From NCBI GenBank assembly GCA_031414805.1, contig JANOQJ010000044.1:34934-98933 (forward strand): a stretch of DNA of 64,000 nucleotides, written 5' to 3'. Position 1 is the stretch's first letter; every line of letters starts with the position of its first letter. The translations under genes and the position numbers were made by a program. The notes beneath the pieces were generated by a model. That model made no database searches and was not told the DNA's origin. It saw only the letters and a program-made list of their open reading frames with translations. This DNA comes from JAAFIW01 sp031414805. GTDB taxonomy: Bacteria; Pseudomonadota; Gammaproteobacteria; Burkholderiales; Burkholderiaceae_C. Shown piece by piece: positions 25,127-32,145 of the stretch.

Positions 25127-26254
25127 ATGTTGCCCAGCCTTGCATCAACTCTGGCCCACGACCGCCTGGCGCGAATCAGTCAGGCGCGTCAGATTGCTTT
25201 TTCTGACGACAACACGCAGGCCGTCGGCACTGCGCTCGCCGTAGAGCCCTGGGTGGAGCGCTCGTGGCGACGCTGCCTGGCACATGGCCAGCGGCCACAC
25301 GACCGGCTCGGTTTTGACCTGTTGCCCCGCGAAGCTGCGCAGCGCGCGTTGGAGGCCAACCAGGGTTTGGCCCAGGCCGCCAGGCCAGTGTTGCAGCGCC
25401 TGGGTCGGGCGATTGCCAACACCCACTACTTCGCCATTCTCACCAACGCGCAGGGTGTGGTGCTGGATGTCGATGGCCCCATTGACCACAACGACCGACG
25501 GGCCCGCGTCATCACCCGCATTGGGCTGGACTTGTCGGAGCGCGCCGTGGGCACCACGGCCATTGGCGCGGCCCTGGCCGAGCTGCAACCGGTCTGGATG
25601 CACCGGGGCGAGCATTTTTACAACGACACCAGCGCCTACAGCTGTGCCGGCGCACCCCTCTTTGGACCCGACGGTGCCTGCATCGGCATGCTCGACTTGA
25701 CCGGCATTGACACGGTGGAGCGGCCTGAACTGCGCCATCTGGTGGTGCAGTCGGCGCGCAGCATCGAAAACGCACTGACGATGGCCCGCGCCCACCGCGT
25801 GCTGCTACGGCTGAACTGGTCGCCCGCCGCGATCGGCCAGGAGACCGACGGCCTCATTGGCTTGGACGCCGACGGCTGGGTAACTGGTGCCAATGCGGTG
25901 GCCCGGCAAATGGTGTCGGTGCTGGGCGGAACGCCCGCCGCCACGGCAGTGCACAGCAGCGAATTGTTTGCGCTGCCGTGGGAGCAGTTGTTCGACGAGA
26001 GCTTGCAGACAACGCCTGCCGAGCTGCCGCTGTGGTCTGGCCTGCGCCTGTCAGCCCTGGCGCAATCGCCCAGTGGCGCACCCACACGCCCTGTCGGACG
26101 CGCCAGCCAGACCCCGCCGCCCTTGAAAGACGTAGAAGCCGCCATGATTCAAAAAGCCATTGCTGCGGCGCACGGCAACATCAGCGTGGCAGCCAAGCAG
26201 CTGGGCATCAGCCGGGCCACGGTTTACCGGCGCCTGCATGAGAAGCGGCACTGA
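25127..26254 (+). CDS. AcoR-like regulator with GAF domain and Fis-type helix-turn-helix, lacking AAA+ domain
   Basis: This 375-residue protein resembles sigma-54 activators of the AcoR type at both ends. There is an N-terminal WVERSWRRCLAHG segment and a GAF sensor (FAILTNAQGVVLDVDGP, ERAVGTTAIGAALAELQPVW, YSCAGAPLFGPDGACIGMLD). A C-terminal Fis HTH follows (MIQKAIAAAHGNISVAAKQL then GISRATVYRRL). The central AAA+ domain with GAFTGA is absent; about 90 Pro/Ala-containing residues replace it, so it cannot drive sigma-54 open-complex formation itself. It is divergent from the hydroxylase operon and ends 4 nt before modA, linking hydroxylase control to molybdate uptake. Confidence 0.85.
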   Translation: MLPSLASTLAHDRLARISQARQIAFSDDNTQAVGTALAVEPWVERSWRRCLAHGQRPHDRLGFDLLPREAAQRALEANQGLAQAARPVLQRLGRAIANTHYFAILTNAQGVVLDVDGPIDHNDRRARVITRIGLDLSERAVGTTAIGAALAELQPVWMHRGEHFYNDTSAYSCAGAPLFGPDGACIGMLDLTGIDTVERPELRHLVVQSARSIENALTMARAHRVLLRLNWSPAAIGQETDGLIGLDADGWVTGANAVARQMVSVLGGTPAATAVHSSELFALPWEQLFDESLQTTPAELPLWSGLRLSALAQSPSGAPTRPVGRASQTPPPLKDVEAAMIQKAIAAAHGNISVAAKQLGISRATVYRRLHEKRH

Positions 26255-26258
26255 GAAC

Positions 26259-27008
26259 ATGAACCGCTTGTTGACGATGCTGGCGGCGATTGCGCTCGCG
26301 GTTTGCGCCACGGGGCCACAAGCGGGGGAGGTCAGCGTCGCCGTCGCCGCCAACTTCACCGCGCCCATGCAAAAAATTGCCCTGGCTTTCGAACAAGACA
26401 CGGGTCACAAAGCGCTGCTGGCATTTGGCTCTACCGGCAAGTTTTATGCGCAGATTAAAAACGGGGCGCCGTTTGAAGTGCTGCTGGCGGCAGACGACGA
26501 AACGCCTGCGCGTCTGGAGCAAGAGGGCCTGGGCGCGACAGGCAGTCGCTACACCTATGCGGTGGGCAGGTTGGTGCTGTACAGCGCCACACCCGGCCTG
26601 GTCGATGACAAAGGCCTGGTGCTGGCGAGTTCCTTCACCCGACTGAGCGTCGCCGACCCCAAGCTCGCACCGTACGGCGCTGCGGCGGTTCAGGCACTGA
26701 CCGCGCTGGGTCATTGGCCTCGTTTGCAGGGGCGGCTGGTCACAGGCGAGAGCGTGGGGCAGGCGTTTCAATTTGTGGCCACCGGCAACGCACCGCTAGG
26801 CCTCGTGGCGTTGTCGCAAGTGATGGTGGACGGGCGCATCGGCCAGGGGTCCGCCTGGGTGGTGCCGCAGAACCTGCATGCGCCCTTGAAGCAAGATCTG
26901 TTGGTGCTCAAAGCGGGGCAAGCCAACCCGGCGGCGAAGGCGCTGGCAGATTACCTGAAGGGCGGCAAGGCGCGGGACATCATGCGCGGCTATGGGTATG
27001 GGTTTTAA
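26259..27008 (+). CDS. modA: Molybdate ABC transporter, periplasmic binding protein
   Basis: This 249-residue protein has a signal peptide (MNRLLTMLAAIALAVCATGP) and the ModA pattern VAVAANFTAPMQKIALAF, STGKFYAQIKNGAPFEVLLAADDETPARL and a VATGNAPLGLVALSQV segment. It binds molybdate/tungstate for import through ModBC. It starts 4 nt after the regulator's stop. A repeat copy separates it from modB. Confidence 0.93.
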   Translation: MNRLLTMLAAIALAVCATGPQAGEVSVAVAANFTAPMQKIALAFEQDTGHKALLAFGSTGKFYAQIKNGAPFEVLLAADDETPARLEQEGLGATGSRYTYAVGRLVLYSATPGLVDDKGLVLASSFTRLSVADPKLAPYGAAAVQALTALGHWPRLQGRLVTGESVGQAFQFVATGNAPLGLVALSQVMVDGRIGQGSAWVVPQNLHAPLKQDLLVLKAGQANPAAKALADYLKGGKARDIMRGYGYGF

Positions 27009-27036
27009 AGTCGGATTTATGACAAAAAGTGGCTAT

Positions 27037-27067
27037 AGCCCTTATATATACTGCTCAAGCAGCTATA
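27037..27067 (-). repeat. AGCTGCTTGAGCAG repeat, copy 7 (between modA and modB)
   Basis: The minus-strand core reads TTATAGCTGCTTGAGCAGTA then TATATAAGGGCT, with the tail CCACTTTTTGTCATAAAT towards 27010. It ends 26 nt before the modB ATG, which lacks an obvious ribosome site, so the insertion may have altered modB translation. Confidence 0.88.
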
Positions 27068-27093
27068 AATAATATAGCAATTAGTATTGCTAC

Positions 27094-27783
27094 ATGCTGT
27101 TTTCCCCTGACGACCTGGCCGCTCTGTGGCTGACTTTCAAGCTGGCTTTGCTGACCACCGTGCTGCTGCTGGTGCTGTGCACGCCGCTGGCCTGGTGGCT
27201 GGCGCGCACGCCGTCGCGCTGGGGCGCGGTGGTGGGTGCTGTGGTGTCGATGCCGCTGGTGCTGCCGCCCACGGTTCTGGGTTTTTACCTGCTGGTGGCT
27301 CTGGGGCCGAACGGGCCGGGGGGGCAGCTCACCCAAGCGCTCGGGCTGGGGCTGCTGCCGTTCACGTTTGCAGGGCTGGTGGTGGGCTCGATGATCTATT
27401 CGCTGCCCTTTGCGGTGCAGCCGCTACAAAACGCTTTTGCCGCCATTGGCCAGCGACCGATGGACGTTGCCGCCACTCTGCGCGCACGGCCGATTGACGC
27501 TTTTTTTACCGTGGCAGTACCACTGGCCCGACCCGGCTTCATCACCGCCGCCATCATGACCTTTGCGCACACCGTAGGGGAATTTGGTGTGGTGCTGATG
27601 ATTGGCGGCAACATTCCGGGCAGCACGCGCCTGGTCTCCATGCAAATTTACGGCCACGTGGAAGCGCTGGAATACACCCAGGCCCATGCGCTGGCCGCCA
27701 GCATGGTGGTGTTTTCGTTTGTGGTGCTGCTGGGTCTGGCACTGGTGAACCGGCGTAGCAACCCACATCAGGTGCAACGGTGA
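27094..27783 (+). CDS. modB: Molybdate ABC transporter permease
   Basis: This 229-residue inner-membrane protein has about five or six helices and the permease EAA loop (VAATLRARPIDAFFTVAVPLARPGF). Typical ModB blocks are PLVLPPTVLGFYLLVALGPN and FAHTVGEFGVVLMIGGNIPG. Its stop overlaps the GTG start of modC. Confidence 0.94.
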   Translation: MLFSPDDLAALWLTFKLALLTTVLLLVLCTPLAWWLARTPSRWGAVVGAVVSMPLVLPPTVLGFYLLVALGPNGPGGQLTQALGLGLLPFTFAGLVVGSMIYSLPFAVQPLQNAFAAIGQRPMDVAATLRARPIDAFFTVAVPLARPGFITAAIMTFAHTVGEFGVVLMIGGNIPGSTRLVSMQIYGHVEALEYTQAHALAASMVVFSFVVLLGLALVNRRSNPHQVQR

Positions 27784-28877
27784 CCGACAACACCATCGCC
27801 ATCACGCTGAAGCGACCTGACTTTGCGCTGCAGGTCAAGTTGAGCCTGCCAGCGCGGGGAATCACCGTTCTTTTTGGCCCCTCGGGTTGTGGGAAAACCA
27901 GTTTGCTGCGCTGCGTGGCAGGGCTGGAACGGGCCAGCCCGGCGCGGGTGTGCATTGCAGGCCAGGTGTGGCAAGACGACGCCCAAGGCGTGTTTTTGCC
28001 CACCTGGCAGCGCCCGCTGGGTTACGTGTTTCAAGAGGCCAGCCTGTTTGACCACCTGAACGTGCAACGCAATCTCGAATACGGCCAGCGGCGTGACCGC
28101 AGCACGCTGCGCATCTCGCTGGCCGAGGCCATCGAGCTCCTGGGCATAGGCCACCTACTTAAGCGCCGCTCGCAAGAGCTGTCGGGCGGCGAGCGCCAGC
28201 GCGTAGCCATTGCGCGCGCGCTGGCCAGTCAGCCGCAAGTGCTGCTACTGGACGAACCGTTGGCCGCGCTGGACCATGCCCGCCGCCAGGAGGTCATGCC
28301 CTGGCTGCAGCGCTTGCGCGACGAGCTGCACATTCCGATGATTTACGTCACCCACAGTGCTGAAGAGCTGGCACGCCTGGCCGACACCGTGGTTGTGCTG
28401 AACGCGGGCCAGGTCGTGGCGCAAGGTCCCGTCGCGCAAACCCTGGCGCAATTGAATCCGCCACTGTTGACCGGTGATGACACCGCCAGCCTGGTTGAGG
28501 GTACCGTCAGCGAGCATGACCTGCGCTGGAGCCTCGCGGGCGTGGCGCTGGATGGCGATGCAGCCTTGGCCCCCATGTGGCTGCCCTGGCAAGCGTCGCT
28601 AGCCTTAAGCCAGCGGGTGCGCTTGCGCGTATTGGCACGCGACGTGAGCGTACTGACCGCGCTACCAACTGTCGGCACCAGCAGCATTCAAAACCTGTTG
28701 CCCTGTACGGTTGATGCGGTGTCTGCCGATATGCACCCCGCCCAGGCTCTGGTGCGGCTGCATTACGGAGACGGTTACCTGCTGGCGCGCGTGACGCAGC
28801 GAGCCGTTCACACGCTGCCCATTGAGGTGGGCCAAACGGTATGGGCACAGGTGAAATCAGTCGCATTAGTGGCTTGA
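27780..28877 (+). CDS. modC: Molybdate ABC transporter ATP-binding protein
   Basis: The GTG start at 27780 overlaps modB. The 365-residue protein has Walker A in FGPSGCGKTSLLRCVAG, signature LSGGERQRVAIARAL, Walker B in VLLLDEPLAALD and the H-loop in IYVTHSAEELARL. The last 70 residues form a molybdate-binding TOBE/MOP-like domain (LPCTVDAVSADMHPAQALVR). It ends the regulator-modABC transcript, and two lux-box-like palindromes follow 9 nt after its stop. Confidence 0.95.
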   Translation: MTDNTIAITLKRPDFALQVKLSLPARGITVLFGPSGCGKTSLLRCVAGLERASPARVCIAGQVWQDDAQGVFLPTWQRPLGYVFQEASLFDHLNVQRNLEYGQRRDRSTLRISLAEAIELLGIGHLLKRRSQELSGGERQRVAIARALASQPQVLLLDEPLAALDHARRQEVMPWLQRLRDELHIPMIYVTHSAEELARLADTVVVLNAGQVVAQGPVAQTLAQLNPPLLTGDDTASLVEGTVSEHDLRWSLAGVALDGDAALAPMWLPWQASLALSQRVRLRVLARDVSVLTALPTVGTSSIQNLLPCTVDAVSADMHPAQALVRLHYGDGYLLARVTQRAVHTLPIEVGQTVWAQVKSVALVA

Positions 28878-28885
28878 ACCGCCCC

Positions 28886-28903
28886 CCTATCTAGGTAGAT
28901 AGG
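28886..28903. promoter_or_regulatory. lux-box-like palindrome 1 (between modC and luxR)
   Basis: CCTATCTA-GG-TAGATAGG has perfect 8-bp arms. It matches the palindrome in front of luxI except for the central GG instead of CC. It lies between two convergent genes and can also pair with palindrome 2 as a 12-bp stem (CTATCTAGGTAG / CTACCTAGATAG). Confidence 0.6.
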
Positions 28904-28904
28904 T

Positions 28905-28924
28905 ACCTGCCTACCTAGATAGGT
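28905..28924. promoter_or_regulatory. lux-box-like palindrome 2 (between modC and luxR)
   Basis: ACCTGCCTACCTAGATAGGT is a 20-bp lux-box-like element with ACCT...AGGT ends, as in classic lux boxes. It differs from the luxI-proximal box at three positions. What it would drive is unclear, because both flanking genes converge here. Confidence 0.6.
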
Positions 28925-28982
28925 ACTTGAGCATGGAAATGCGTGCAGGCAGGCCTAGACTGCTCGCCTGCCCATGATCACC

Positions 28983-29711
28983 TCAATCCACCAAGCCCAG
29001 CGCCACGGCTTTTGCAACCGCTTGCAAGCGGGTGGCAACGCCCAGCTTGCGCATCACGTTCTTGATGTGAAAAGCCACCGTGGGCTCGGAGATGCGCAGC
29101 AGGTCCGATATCACCGAGTTGCTTTTCCCCTGCATGACCAGGCCGAGACACGCGTGCTCACGCGGTGTGAGCTGTGGCGTTTGCGCCGTCAACAAACTGG
29201 GCACGATCAACCGGGAAGCCGCCACATGCGCACATGCCGCCAACACGGTGGCCGCTTCGACCAATTCCTGCTGCTCGCCCGGCGCTTGATCGATTGGCCG
29301 GTCACGGGCCAGACTGATCATGCTTTTGGTGGCGTCGGTACCGTGTACACCCACGCTCAGTCCGTGCGACAGCCCAAAACTACGCGCTTCCTCGAGCAAT
29401 TGCGTAGACTGACCCCGGTACATGGTGTCCTGCCAGATCAGCGGTGTCGTGTGGTGCTGGCAGTAGGCGATGGTGGGATCGACCGCTATGTAGCCCTGCT
29501 CGGCATATCGGCGTTGCCAACTCAGCGGGTAGCCACTCGCAACATGCTGAGCCGGTTGCAGGGCAGGCTTTCGCACCTCCACCCCCAGCAAAAAGTGCTC
29601 ACAGCCCAGCTGCCGCACCGCGTGACCCATGCGAGTCACCAACTCGTCAGCCGTGCTGGCAATCGCCACCGAATAGATGGCACGGGTGAGGTCATGCGCC
29701 AGGGAAGTCAT
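28983..29711 (-). CDS. LuxR-family quorum-sensing regulator (acyl-homoserine lactone binding)
   Basis: This 242-residue protein has an N-terminal autoinducer-binding domain with the invariant residues Trp65, Tyr69, Asp78, Pro79 and Trp93 (YPLSWQRRYAEQGYIAVDPT, PLIWQD) and the conserved Gly in GLSVGVHG. The C-terminal LuxR helix-turn-helix is LTPREHACLGLVMQGKSNSV, then SEPTVAFHIKNVMRKLGV. It is divergent from the RsaM-like gene with only 43 bp between starts and close to luxI, so it is the cognate receptor. Confidence 0.94.
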   Translation of the reverse strand: MTSLAHDLTRAIYSVAIASTADELVTRMGHAVRQLGCEHFLLGVEVRKPALQPAQHVASGYPLSWQRRYAEQGYIAVDPTIAYCQHHTTPLIWQDTMYRGQSTQLLEEARSFGLSHGLSVGVHGTDATKSMISLARDRPIDQAPGEQQELVEAATVLAACAHVAASRLIVPSLLTAQTPQLTPREHACLGLVMQGKSNSVISDLLRISEPTVAFHIKNVMRKLGVATRLQAVAKAVALGLVD

Positions 29712-29754
29712 CTCATCAACTCTTGTTTCACATCAAAAAGGGTCTTTGCTCACC

Positions 29755-30168
29755 ATGAATAATTATTTTGCAACGTCGCTTTCGCAAACAGCATACGTCT
29801 TTACGCGCGATTACTACATCCGCATTACAGAGCGAATGCTGTCATCCGTTCATCTCTTGCATGCCTACAGCGAGCGAGACCACGCGGTGCTGATGCAGAC
29901 CAGCACGCACGCGAGCCACGAGCGTGGCCTGGAGGGTGGCTATACCGAATGGGTAGGTCAGCTGGGTACCTCGGCACTGTCGTTGGGCTGGGACTGGGTG
30001 ATTCACAACGACGGCTACATCAGCGCCCTGCACGAGGTGTCGCCACGCACCAATCTTCTGGTGCTCGGCCCGGGCGGATACGACCCATTGCCCGGGGAAT
30101 CCACTCGCGCTTTGTGGGCTTACATCGACACCCTGCCCTGGCAAAAGCAGGTCATTCAGGCGATTTGA
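29755..30168 (+). CDS. RsaM-like (DUF4902-type) quorum-sensing modulator
   Basis: ATG 29755 follows AAAGGG. The 137-residue soluble protein contains LLHAYSERDHAVLMQTSTHA, GGYTEWV and SLGWDWVIHNDG, and ends with IDTLPWQKQVIQ. From memory this matches the RsaM/TofM family found between luxR and luxI in Burkholderia and relatives, where it represses AHL production. The position between luxR and luxI supports this. The exact family assignment needs a profile search. Confidence 0.75.
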   Translation: MNNYFATSLSQTAYVFTRDYYIRITERMLSSVHLLHAYSERDHAVLMQTSTHASHERGLEGGYTEWVGQLGTSALSLGWDWVIHNDGYISALHEVSPRTNLLVLGPGGYDPLPGESTRALWAYIDTLPWQKQVIQAI

Positions 30169-30199
30169 CCCCCCTGCGGGACGCCGCAAAAGCCGCGCA

Positions 30200-30219
30200 A
30201 CCTATCTACCTAGATAGCT
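30200..30219 (+). promoter_or_regulatory. lux box upstream of luxI
   Basis: ACCTATCTACCTAGATAGCT is a near-perfect 20-bp inverted repeat, 89 nt upstream of the luxI ATG and 31 nt after the RsaM-like stop. It fits LuxR-activated positive feedback on luxI. The two related palindromes at 28886-28924 support a shared recognition sequence. Confidence 0.75.
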
Positions 30220-30307
30220 ATCCCCGAACTGCATTGGCCAGTCCAATGAGATCACGTTTCGTCACACATCTTGCTTTTCAACGTTTTCTCAATAGGAGTT
30301 CTGGGAT

Positions 30308-30916
30308 ATGCAACACGCCGTGATCAGTGCCCCGCTGGTGGATTTGACCGCACAGGAACAAAGAGGAATGTTTCAGTTGCGCTACCAGGTTTTTCATGAC
30401 CGTCTGGGCTGGGACGTCAAGACCACCGACGACGGGCAGGAAATTGATGAGTTTGATGCCCTGGATCAGGCGCACTACATCGTGGCCAAGGCAGATGACA
30501 CGCACGTCGATGCGTGCTGGCGCCTGTTGCCCACGCAGGGACCCAACATGCTCAGGGATATTTTTCCCGAGTTGTTGCACGGTCAGCCTGCGCCGATGGG
30601 CAACGACGTGTGGGAGCTCAGCCGCTTTGCCATCGCCACAGACCGCGTCGCGGCGGGCGAAGACACGGTGAACCACCAGTTGGGTTTTGGCGAACTGTCG
30701 GTGGCGTTGATGGCGGAGGCGGCGAAGTTCGCCAGAGCCAACAACATCAGCCGATACGTGACGGTGACCACGGCGGCCATTGAACGCATGCTCAAACGCC
30801 AGGGCCTGCACATCCACCGCCTGGGCCCACCGGTGCGCATTGGTCTGGTGTTGACCGTTGCCTGCTTCATCGAAGTGGATTCCATGACTTTGGGCGCGGT
30901 GGGCTACACAGGTTGA
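30308..30916 (+). CDS. luxI: Acyl-homoserine-lactone synthase
   Basis: The 202-residue protein has the conserved LuxI residues: Arg25, Phe29 and Trp35 (LRYQVFHDRLGWDV), Asp47 and Asp50 (EIDEFD), Arg72 (CWRLLP), Phe86, and Glu103 with Arg106 (WELSRFAI). These bind S-adenosylmethionine and the acyl carrier protein to make AHL; chain length is not predictable here. It sits downstream of a lux box and is followed after 6 nt by a receiver-like gene. Confidence 0.95.
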   Translation: MQHAVISAPLVDLTAQEQRGMFQLRYQVFHDRLGWDVKTTDDGQEIDEFDALDQAHYIVAKADDTHVDACWRLLPTQGPNMLRDIFPELLHGQPAPMGNDVWELSRFAIATDRVAAGEDTVNHQLGFGELSVALMAEAAKFARANNISRYVTVTTAAIERMLKRQGLHIHRLGPPVRIGLVLTVACFIEVDSMTLGAVGYTG

Positions 30917-30922
30917 AATGCC

Positions 30923-32035
30923 ATGGGCACCGTCTTGCAACTGAGCTCATTGCAGCCGCCTGGCGGCACCTTCCCACAGCGTTCTGCGCTGCGGCAGGGT
31001 ATCAACCAGCGGTTTCTCGTCACGGGCTCCCGCGCACGCCAACGAGCCCCTACCAGTTTTCCGCTCTACCACCGCCCAGGCGTGATTGCCGTGGTAACAA
31101 CTGACTGGGATGCCTGCGAAAGCCTGCTGTCGAAGTGCTACGGCCATTGCCCGCTGCGGGTTTTTCATAGCGCTGATTCATTTTTAAACTGCCTGCAACA
31201 AGAGCCACCGATCCTGGATCACGACCATTGGCTGCACCGCCAATTGCTCGCTTCCGCACCCGGGCAGGCGGCGTTGATTCCAGCCATCCTGGATTACTGG
31301 GCCACACAACCCGAGCGCCTGAATTTGACACGGGCTTGCGTGGTCGATGACCTGATGGCGGGCCACGATGGGCTGGATATTCTGGGCGAGTTGATTGGCT
31401 GGCGCGGTTTGCGGATTTTGTTGACCGACGACACAAGCACCGAAGAGTTGATCAGTGCGGTCGAGATGGGCATGGTCGACAGGCTGGTTGCCAAAACAAC
31501 TGATTCGTCCATCGACCAGCTCACCACCATTCTGTCAACGCAGCTGTCCACACCCAGTGCCCGCACACAGCAGCTGTGGGCCAGCACGCTCAGTGTTGCC
31601 CAGATAGACGCGTTGCAGTCTCCCGGCATTGCCCGTGTGCTGCTGGAGTTCGCGCAATCACACTGGGTCGAATGGGCCTGTATTGGCGAGCCGTTTGGTA
31701 TTTTGGGACTGGACGCCAAAGGCTTCGCCTCATGGTTGCAGTTGCAAGAGGCATCCGAGCGCAACGAGGCGGTGTACCAGGCGATTGCCCGCGGCCTGCG
31801 GCCCGATGAGGTGACCCGTGTGGCACGCGGTGACGCGATGGTGGACTTGTCCGCCCAGGCTGATGAGACCAACGCGGTGTTGACCGCATTCCCGATTGAC
31901 CGCAAAGCGCGTTTGATCGGTGCTTGGCGGCCGCTTGGGATAGCTAATCGTGCGACATCGCAGTTATCGATCCCATCAGGGCAAGCGATGTCGGCGACTG
32001 AACACTCCGAATTTTCACGCCTGACCGCCGGGTAA
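30923..32035 (+). CDS. Atypical receiver-domain protein co-transcribed with luxI
   Basis: The start codon lies 6 nt after the luxI stop. Residues about 52-200 resemble a CheY-like receiver: VIAVVTTDWDACESLLSKCY for the first strand and helix, CVVDDLMAGHDGLDILGEL with Asp142/Asp143 at the phosphorylation site, ILLTDD, and Lys191 in LVAKTT. The acidic pair normally in strand 1 is replaced by Thr-Thr, and about 40 extra residues precede the Asp strand. The C-terminal 160 residues (ARVLLEFAQSHWVEWACIGE, FASWLQLQEASERNEAVYQA) match no output domain I know. It is probably a quorum-sensing-induced adaptor or regulator. Confidence 0.72.
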   Translation: MGTVLQLSSLQPPGGTFPQRSALRQGINQRFLVTGSRARQRAPTSFPLYHRPGVIAVVTTDWDACESLLSKCYGHCPLRVFHSADSFLNCLQQEPPILDHDHWLHRQLLASAPGQAALIPAILDYWATQPERLNLTRACVVDDLMAGHDGLDILGELIGWRGLRILLTDDTSTEELISAVEMGMVDRLVAKTTDSSIDQLTTILSTQLSTPSARTQQLWASTLSVAQIDALQSPGIARVLLEFAQSHWVEWACIGEPFGILGLDAKGFASWLQLQEASERNEAVYQAIARGLRPDEVTRVARGDAMVDLSAQADETNAVLTAFPIDRKARLIGAWRPLGIANRATSQLSIPSGQAMSATEHSEFSRLTAG

Positions 32036-32145
32036 CCCGGCACCTGTGCGCCTCCAGCGCGCTGCAAGCAAGGGCTTGGCGCCTCGCTGAATCAGCGGGG
32101 CGACATCCTGAAACCTGGCTGGCAGCGCCGTTTCAGACGCTACCT

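Noticed and set aside
28880..28930. A simple rho-independent terminator after modC.
   Set aside because: The palindromes match the luxI-proximal box and lack a T-tract, so a LuxR-binding role is the better reading, though hairpin formation is possible.
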